DNA of 9,410 nt from Deinococcus rhizophilus (lineage in GTDB: Bacteria; Deinococcota; Deinococci; Deinococcales; Deinococcaceae). Shown in pieces: positions 1 to 9,410 of the stretch; position 1 is the first letter of the stretch, and each line of letters opens with the position of its first letter. Location: NCBI RefSeq assembly GCF_030271215.1, contig NZ_JASNGB010000086.1, positions 1 to 9,410 of the forward strand. The letters run 5' to 3'. The translations under genes and the position numbers were made by a program. The notes under the pieces were generated by a model, which saw nothing but the letters and a program-made list of their open reading frames with translations, was not told the DNA's origin and made no database searches.

Positions 1-331
1 GCGCCAGCAGCGCGTATTCCGCCGCCACCGGACCCAGGCCCGCCCACTCCGGGGGCACGGCCAGCGTGAGGCTCCCCACGTGCCGCTCGCCGCTCGCGTC
101 CCCGTAGCTCAGGCGGCGGGTGACTTCCGGCCACGCCGCCTCCCCCGCTGCGGCCACCACGTCGCCCCAGCTCGCGCGAATCTCGGCCCGGCCCCCGGTC
201 AGCCGCGCCAGCCGGGTCACGAGTTCCCGCTCCGGCTGCGGCCCACCGACCGCTTCCCGCAACGAAACGAGCAAGGCCGCTATGCCCGGCAGCGCGAGGA
301 GGTCGGGGAGGGGGGGCGAGGTGTCCCCCAT
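1..331 (-). CDS. N-terminal part of a possible PucR/CdaR-type transcriptional regulator (runs off the left edge)
   Basis: An open minus-strand frame runs from an ATG at 331-329 to the window edge, giving 110 complete codons. It begins MGDTSPPLPDLLALPGIAAL and continues with a short alpha/beta region ending near EWAGLGPVAAEYALLA. The PLPDLLALP opening followed by a GAF-like segment resembles the sensory N-termini of PucR/CdaR-family regulators. The DNA-binding helix-turn-helix of that family is C-terminal and would lie outside the window, so the assignment rests on resemblance and on the divergent position beside a catabolic operon. The start is ambiguous: an in-frame TTG lies at 340-338, and a weak GGGA lies 3 nt before the ATG. 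If the family call is right, it is a natural candidate for local control of the hpa genes. It could also be an unrelated protein. Confidence 0.5.
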   Translation of the reverse strand, partial: MGDTSPPLPDLLALPGIAALLVSLREAVGGPQPERELVTRLARLTGGRAEIRASWGDVVAAAGEAAWPEVTRRLSYGDASGERHVGSLTLAVPPEWAGLGPVAAEYALLA

Positions 332-453
332 TTGTCCCAACCTACAACGGCAGGAAGCTGAATTCACGCCCCGCACAAAGGAAGTCACCGGGAAGCGGGC
401 CGTATGCTGGAAGGCACAACCCCACGTTTTCCCGCCACGAACGGAGAGTCACC
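332..453. promoter_or_regulatory. Divergent intergenic region, likely promoter/operator of the hpa operon
   Basis: These 122 bp separate the divergent minus-strand gene from hpaG and must hold at least the operon promoter if transcription starts here. A TATGCT hexamer at 403-408 resembles a -10 element, but I see no convincing -35 about 17 bp upstream. The heptamer AGTCACC occurs twice in direct orientation (383-389 and 447-453); the second copy abuts the hpaG start codon. No clear palindromic operator is visible. The regulatory role is inferred from gene arrangement. Confidence 0.4.
443..448 (+). promoter_or_regulatory. Ribosome binding site GGAGAG that sets the TTG start of hpaG
   Basis: GGAGAG sits 5 nt before a TTG codon at 454-456. 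The protein from this TTG begins MKYARFIAGG, a typical beginning for single-domain FAH-family proteins, so the TTG is preferred over any later ATG. Confidence 0.7.
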
Positions 454-2060
<1,607 letters not shown>

Positions 2061-2064
2061 GGAG
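2061..2064 (+). promoter_or_regulatory. Ribosome binding site GGAG for hpaE
   Basis: GGAG follows the preceding TGA stop directly and lies 5 nt before the hpaE ATG at 2070. The same TGA-GGAG arrangement occurs just after hpaE itself (3624-3630). Confidence 0.7.
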
Positions 2065-2069
2065 CGATC

Positions 2070-3626
<1,557 letters not shown>

Positions 3627-3646
3627 GGAGGAGCGCCGGTCACACG

Positions 3647-3685
3647 CCCCCTCTCCCCAACCCCTCTCCCGCGGGGGGAGAGGGG
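3647..3685. repeat. Left flanking hairpin/G-run repeat of the DUF559 cassette
   Basis: A C-rich series C5-TCT-C4-AA-C4-TCT-C3 (3647-3670) runs into a 10-bp stem: CCCCTCTCCC at 3661-3670 pairs with GGGAGAGGGG at 3676-3685, with a 5-nt loop. The right arm ends exactly at the TAG stop (3688-3686) of the minus-strand DUF559 gene, so it may act as that gene's terminator. A related copy in inverted orientation lies at 4046-4080. Similar short GC-rich palindromes are scattered through many high-GC genomes, to my general knowledge. Confidence 0.8.
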
Positions 3686-4030
3686 CTACCGAAGTGCGCC
3701 AGCTATTCGCTCCAGCACGCCCTCCAGGTTGTCCGTGACCTCATTGTTCCAGAAACGCAAGATACGAAAGCCACGGGCAGTCAGTTCGGCATCTCGAACA
3801 GTGTCGTAGTTACTGCCTGCATGTTGACTGCCGTCGACTTCAACAATCAGCTTCCGTTCCAGGGCAACAAAATCCGCGATGTAAAAACCGAGCGGCTGCT
3901 GACGCTTGAACTTCACCCCCAGCATACGTCCTGCCCGCAAGTGTCGCCACAGCAACTCTTCCTGCGGCGTGGAACGCTGCCGCAGGGCACGTGCCCGCTT
4001 CGTACCCTCCTGACGCGGAAACCGATCCAC
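3686..4030 (-). CDS. DUF559 (Vsr-like endonuclease fold) domain protein
   Basis: A 114-residue protein matching the small stand-alone DUF559 family, whose fold resembles the Vsr very-short-patch repair endonuclease. Family landmarks in order are TPQEELLWRHLR (21-32), GVKFKRQQPLGFYIADF (38-54), LIVEVDGSQH (61-70), YDTVRDAEL (75-83) and RILRFWNNEV (89-98). D53, E64, D66 and H70 are the likely acidic and histidine residues of a nuclease-type centre. Biochemical activity is poorly known for these proteins, so nuclease function is inferred. The GTG start at 4030 is the first possible one, because an in-frame stop lies at 4042-4040; no good ribosome site precedes it. The gene is antisense to the operon, visibly less GC-rich than its neighbours, and bracketed by inverted repeats, all of which point to insertion into the hpa operon. 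Confidence 0.85.
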   Translation of the reverse strand: MDRFPRQEGTKRARALRQRSTPQEELLWRHLRAGRMLGVKFKRQQPLGFYIADFVALERKLIVEVDGSQHAGSNYDTVRDAELTARGFRILRFWNNEVTDNLEGVLERIAGALR

Positions 4031-4045
4031 GCCCGCAGCTTAAAG

Positions 4046-4080
4046 CCCTCCCCCCTTGCGGGGGAGGGTTGGGAGGGGGG
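4046..4080. repeat. Right flanking hairpin/G-run repeat of the DUF559 cassette (inverted relative to the left copy)
   Basis: CCCTCCCCC (4046-4054) pairs with GGGGGAGGG (4060-4068) as a 9-bp stem with a 5-nt loop. It continues as G5-A-G3-TT-G3-A-G6 (4060-4080). The reverse complement aligns with the left repeat at 3647-3685: both read outward from the gene as C-run, short GC loop, G-run, TT, G-runs, then a GTGT- or TGT-like end. Confidence 0.8.
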
Positions 4081-4081
4081 T

Positions 4082-4098
4082 GTCAGCCGCAGGCTGAC
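4082..4098. repeat. Small perfect stem-loop outside the right repeat
   Basis: GTCAGCC (4082-4088) and GGCTGAC (4092-4098) form a 7-bp stem with a GCA loop. It starts 2 nt beyond the G-run of the right flanking repeat and ends 9 nt before the ribosome site of the next gene. It may be part of the same mobile repeat or may affect read-through into the second operon block. It has no T-tract. Confidence 0.65.
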
Positions 4099-4107
4099 CA
4101 GCTCAAC

Positions 4108-4112
4108 AGGAG
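4108..4112 (+). promoter_or_regulatory. Ribosome binding site AGGAG for the uronate-dehydrogenase-like gene
   Basis: AGGAG lies 7 nt before the ATG at 4120. It fixes that start and excludes an in-frame ATG at 3991, whose extra 43 residues would be translated from the DUF559 antisense strand and the repeat. Confidence 0.75.
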
Positions 4113-4119
4113 ACCCCCA

Positions 4120-4935
4120 ATGACCCCCCCCATTCACACCGTCCTCCTCACCGGAGCCGCCGGGCAGGTCGGCTCGGCCCTGCGCGACGGCCTGCGCGGG
4201 CGCTTCCCAGTCCTGCGCCTGACGGATCACCGCGACCTGGGCGAAGCGCAGCCCGGCGAGGAAATCATCCCCGCTGACCTGACGAACTTTGACGAGGTCC
4301 GCGCCGCGATGGAAGGTGTGGACGCTGTGATTCACCTCGGCGGCATCGCGGACGAGCACACCTACGAGCGCATTCGCGACGTGAACATGGACGGCACCTA
4401 TCACGTCCTCGAAGCGGCGCGGCAGGCGGGCGTGCGGCGGGTGGCCTTCGCCTCCTCCATTCACGCGGTCGGCTTCTATCCCCGCTCGGAGGAAATCGGC
4501 CCCGACGTGCCGGTACGCCCGGACACCTATTACGGCGTCAGCAAGGTCTTCGGGGAAGCGCTGGGCCGGATGTACTGGGAGCGGTACGGCCTGGAGTTCG
4601 TGGGCGTCCGCATCTGCTCGTTCCAGCCGGGGCCGAAGGATGCCCGCCACCTCTCGACCTGGCTCAGCCCGCGTGACGCGGTGCAACTCTTCGAGCGGGC
4701 CGTCACCGTTCCCGACGTGGGCTTCCTGATCGTCGCGGGTATCAGTGGCAATACCCGCCGCTGGATGACCGAAGAAGGCTGGGACGTGCTGGGCTACGTG
4801 CCCCAGGACGACGCTGAAGCTTACGCCGCCGAGGTCGAGCACCTGCGCGGCGACCCCTCGCACATCACCGAGCAGCGGCAGGGCGGCATTTTCGTGGACC
4901 CCCTGTATACCGGCCTCGCCGGGAAGGAGACCTGA
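4120..4935 (+). CDS. NAD-dependent epimerase/dehydratase-family SDR, uronate dehydrogenase-like
   Basis: A 271-residue extended short-chain dehydrogenase/reductase. The nucleotide-binding glycine motif TGAAGQVG covers 11-18, S112 and S113 lie in FASSIHAVG, and the catalytic YxxxK is Y138/K142 in YYGVSK. The sequence resembles Agrobacterium uronate dehydrogenase (oxidises D-galacturonate or D-glucuronate to the lactone) in HLGGI (72-76), GFYP (118-121), GPDVPVRPD (127-135), LSTWLS (178-183) and GGIFVD (255-260). From memory of that enzyme, the carboxylate-binding Arg is kept (R176), and S113 and S167 correspond to pocket serines. The pocket Asn is Ile here (I114) and another pocket Ser is Ala (A77). 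The true substrate may therefore differ. It is the first gene of the second operon block, 1 nt before hpaB. No step of the classical 4-HPA pathway calls for this enzyme. Confidence 0.78.
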   Translation: MTPPIHTVLLTGAAGQVGSALRDGLRGRFPVLRLTDHRDLGEAQPGEEIIPADLTNFDEVRAAMEGVDAVIHLGGIADEHTYERIRDVNMDGTYHVLEAARQAGVRRVAFASSIHAVGFYPRSEEIGPDVPVRPDTYYGVSKVFGEALGRMYWERYGLEFVGVRICSFQPGPKDARHLSTWLSPRDAVQLFERAVTVPDVGFLIVAGISGNTRRWMTEEGWDVLGYVPQDDAEAYAAEVEHLRGDPSHITEQRQGGIFVDPLYTGLAGKET

Positions 4936-4936
4936 G

Positions 4937-8230
<3,294 letters not shown>

Positions 8231-8241
<11 letters not shown>

Positions 8242-8995
8242 CAACAGCTTCAAGGCGGCGCTGGGGCGCGGAGATACCCTCTACGGCCTCTGGCTCTCTC
8301 TCGCGGATGCCTATAGCGCCGAGGTCTGCGCCGGGGCAGGCTTCGACTGGCTGGTGGTGGACGGGGAACACGCGCCCAACGACCTGCGGAGCATCCTCGC
8401 GCAGCTTCAGGCGCTCGCGGCTTACCCCTCTGCCCCGGTGGTGCGCCTGCCCGTGGGCGACCCGGTGCTGGTCAAGCAGGTGCTCGATATTGGGGCCCGC
8501 ACCCTGCTGATTCCGATGGTGGAGTCGGCGGTGCAGGCCCGCGAGATGGTGGCGGCGACCCGCTACCCGCCGCAGGGCGTGCGCGGCGTGGCAAGTGCCC
8601 TCGTGCGGGCGAGCCGTTTTTCGCGGGATGCGAACTACCTCCAGCACGCGAACGACGGCATCTGCCTGCTGGTCCAGGTCGAGTCGGTGAAGGGGCTGGA
8701 AGCGCTGGACGCCCTCGCAGCGGTGGAGGGCGTAGACGGCGTGTTCATCGGCCCCGCCGACCTCGCGGCGAGCCTGGGCCACCTGGGGAATCCGGGGCAC
8801 CCGGACGTACAGGCGGCTATCCGGGACGCCGCCTCCCGCATCCGGGATGCAGGCAAGGCGGCGGGCATCCTCGCGACCGACGAGGAAACGGCGCGGCGCT
8901 ACCTCGGCTGGGGCTATACCTTCGTGGCGGTGGGTGTGGACGTGCTGCTGCTGACCCGCGCCAGCACGCAACTTCTGGGCCGCTTCCGGGGCTAA
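8231..8995 (+). CDS. hpaI: 4-hydroxy-2-oxoheptanedioate aldolase
   Basis: A 254-residue class II pyruvate aldolase of the HpcH/HpaI family. It cleaves 4-hydroxy-2-oxoheptanedioate to pyruvate and succinic semialdehyde, the last step of the pathway, using a divalent metal. All key residues of E. coli HpaI are present with a constant offset of 2: catalytic H47 in DGEHAPND, R72 in PVVRLP, and metal ligands E151 in VQVES and D177 in FIGPADL. The phosphate-like [11 protein letters not shown] and [10 protein letters not shown] blocks are typical. The likely start is GTG at 8231, giving an N-terminus [10 protein letters not shown] that aligns with ENSFKAAL of E. coli; the preceding G-run is a weak ribosome site, so coupling to hpaH through the 11-nt overlap is probable. 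It is the last operon gene, followed by palindromic structures. Confidence 0.95.
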
Positions 8996-9002
8996 GCGGG
9001 GC

Positions 9003-9022
9003 TGCTCGTCACGTGACGAGCA
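9003..9022. repeat. Perfect 20-bp palindrome centred on CACGTG, 7 nt after hpaI
   Basis: TGCTCGTCAC is followed directly by its reverse complement GTGACGAGCA. As RNA it can fold into a stem of 8 bp with a 4-nt loop. No T-run follows, so it could be a transcript-end or stabilising structure, or a protein-binding site. The sequence does not decide between these. Confidence 0.75.
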
Positions 9023-9029
9023 ACTGAAG

Positions 9030-9065
9030 AGGGAGGGGAAAGCCACCCACGGCCCTCCCCTCCCT
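9030..9065. terminator. Strong hairpin between convergent genes, possible bidirectional terminator
   Basis: AGGGAGGGGA (9030-9039) pairs with TCCCCTCCCT (9056-9065). A 2x2 internal mismatch follows, then a 3-bp GCC/GGC extension around a 6-nt loop. It sits between the end of hpaI and the end of the convergent minus-strand gene, where a bidirectional terminator is expected. Neither side has a clear T-tract, so rho-independent function is uncertain. Confidence 0.55.
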
Positions 9066-9084
9066 GCGCCACGTGGCCCAGTAT

Positions 9085-9410
9085 CTAGCGGCGGCGACGG
9101 GCGGCCTGCGGGCCGACGCGCCCGGCTCCGGTGCCCGTGTCGAGGCGCTGGGCATTGTGGGGGTGGGGCTTGGCCGCCCGCTTCTGGCCCTGCTCGGCGC
9201 GCCCGTGGTTGGAAGGTCCGGCGTCACGCGGGGCGCGGCCCTGAGGCTGGCCCTGGCCTCCGGGGCGTCCGCCCCCGCGCCCGCCGCCGCTGCCCTGGCC
9301 CTGCTTTTCCTGGATGGCCTTGTCGATCTGGGCCTCCTCGCGGGTCAGGGGCGGCTGGGTGGCGGCGGGCAGGCCCCGGCGCACGTTGCGCCACAGCTCG
9401 CGCTGCTCGG
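9085..9410 (-). CDS. C-terminal part of an unrecognised protein with a Gly/Arg-rich basic tail (runs off the right edge)
   Basis: A minus-strand frame enters from the right edge and ends at TAG (9087-9085), giving 107 complete codons including the C-terminus. It opens with a probable helix (EQRELWRNVRRGLP), then LTREEAQIDKAIQEKQ, then a low-complexity region rich in Gly, Arg, Gln and Pro (GGGRGGGRPGGQGQ) and a basic end that finishes in four arginines. Such RGG-like tails are common on RNA helicases and other nucleic-acid-binding proteins, but no catalytic domain is visible, so no function is claimed. A GTG at 9384 could be a start, but the frame stays open to the edge and the helix upstream reads as coding. 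It converges on the hpa operon and is probably not part of it. Confidence 0.6.
   Translation of the reverse strand, partial: EQRELWRNVRRGLPAATQPPLTREEAQIDKAIQEKQGQGSGGGRGGGRPGGQGQPQGRAPRDAGPSNHGRAEQGQKRAAKPHPHNAQRLDTGTGAGRVGPQAARRRR

Noticed and set aside
119..389. Inverted 10-mers GGTGACTTCC (119-128) and GGAAGTCACC (380-389) as a looping operator
   Set aside because: One copy lies in coding sequence, and 10-mer matches at this distance are expected by chance in a window of this size and composition.
3991..4119. Extended N-terminus for the uronate-dehydrogenase-like protein
   Set aside because: The extra 43 residues come from the repeat and the antisense of DUF559; AGGAG 7 nt before the ATG at 4120 and the family's normal N-terminus support the shorter form.

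Overview
The window carries most of a meta-cleavage pathway for 4-hydroxyphenylacetate (4-HPA) and homoprotocatechuate (3,4-dihydroxyphenylacetate), laid out as a plus-strand operon. The DNA is very GC-rich, uses TTG and GTG as well as ATG starts, and joins a Thermus-like single-component HpaB with a vicinal-oxygen-chelate (VOC) extradiol dioxygenase of the Brevibacterium/Arthrobacter type. This fits a Deinococcus-like bacterium best. That is an inference from gene content and composition; an actinobacterial or proteobacterial source cannot be excluded.

Layout. Positions 1-331 (minus) hold the N-terminus of a divergent gene, possibly a PucR/CdaR-type regulator. A 122-bp gap (332-453) separates it from the first operon block: a single-domain FAH-family HpaG-like decarboxylase/isomerase (454-1254), an unrecognised exported protein (1239-2060) and HpaE (2070-3626). 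The operon is then interrupted by about 480 bp holding an oppositely oriented DUF559/Vsr-fold nuclease-like gene (3686-4030), bracketed by inverted copies of a hairpin plus G-run element. The second block follows: a uronate-dehydrogenase-like SDR (4120-4935), HpaB (4937-6424), HpaD (6417-7403), HpaH (7393-8241) and HpaI (8231-8995), separated by 1 nt or overlapping by 8-11 nt. After HpaI come a perfect CACGTG-centred palindrome and a strong hairpin, then the C-terminus of a convergent minus-strand gene with a Gly/Arg-rich tail (9085-9410).

How the genes work together. HpaB, with a flavin reductase not present here, hydroxylates 4-HPA to homoprotocatechuate. HpaD opens the ring to 5-carboxymethyl-2-hydroxymuconate semialdehyde, and HpaE oxidises this to the diacid. 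The FAH-family protein decarboxylates and/or isomerises, HpaH hydrates, and HpaI cleaves to pyruvate and succinic semialdehyde. The CHM isomerase (HpaF), the reductase (HpaC) and a second HpaG half are not in the window.

The best candidates for something unusual are the DUF559 cassette, whose removal would restore a tight hpaE-to-SDR junction, and two passengers in the operon: the uronate-dehydrogenase-like enzyme with altered substrate-pocket residues, and the exported orphan.
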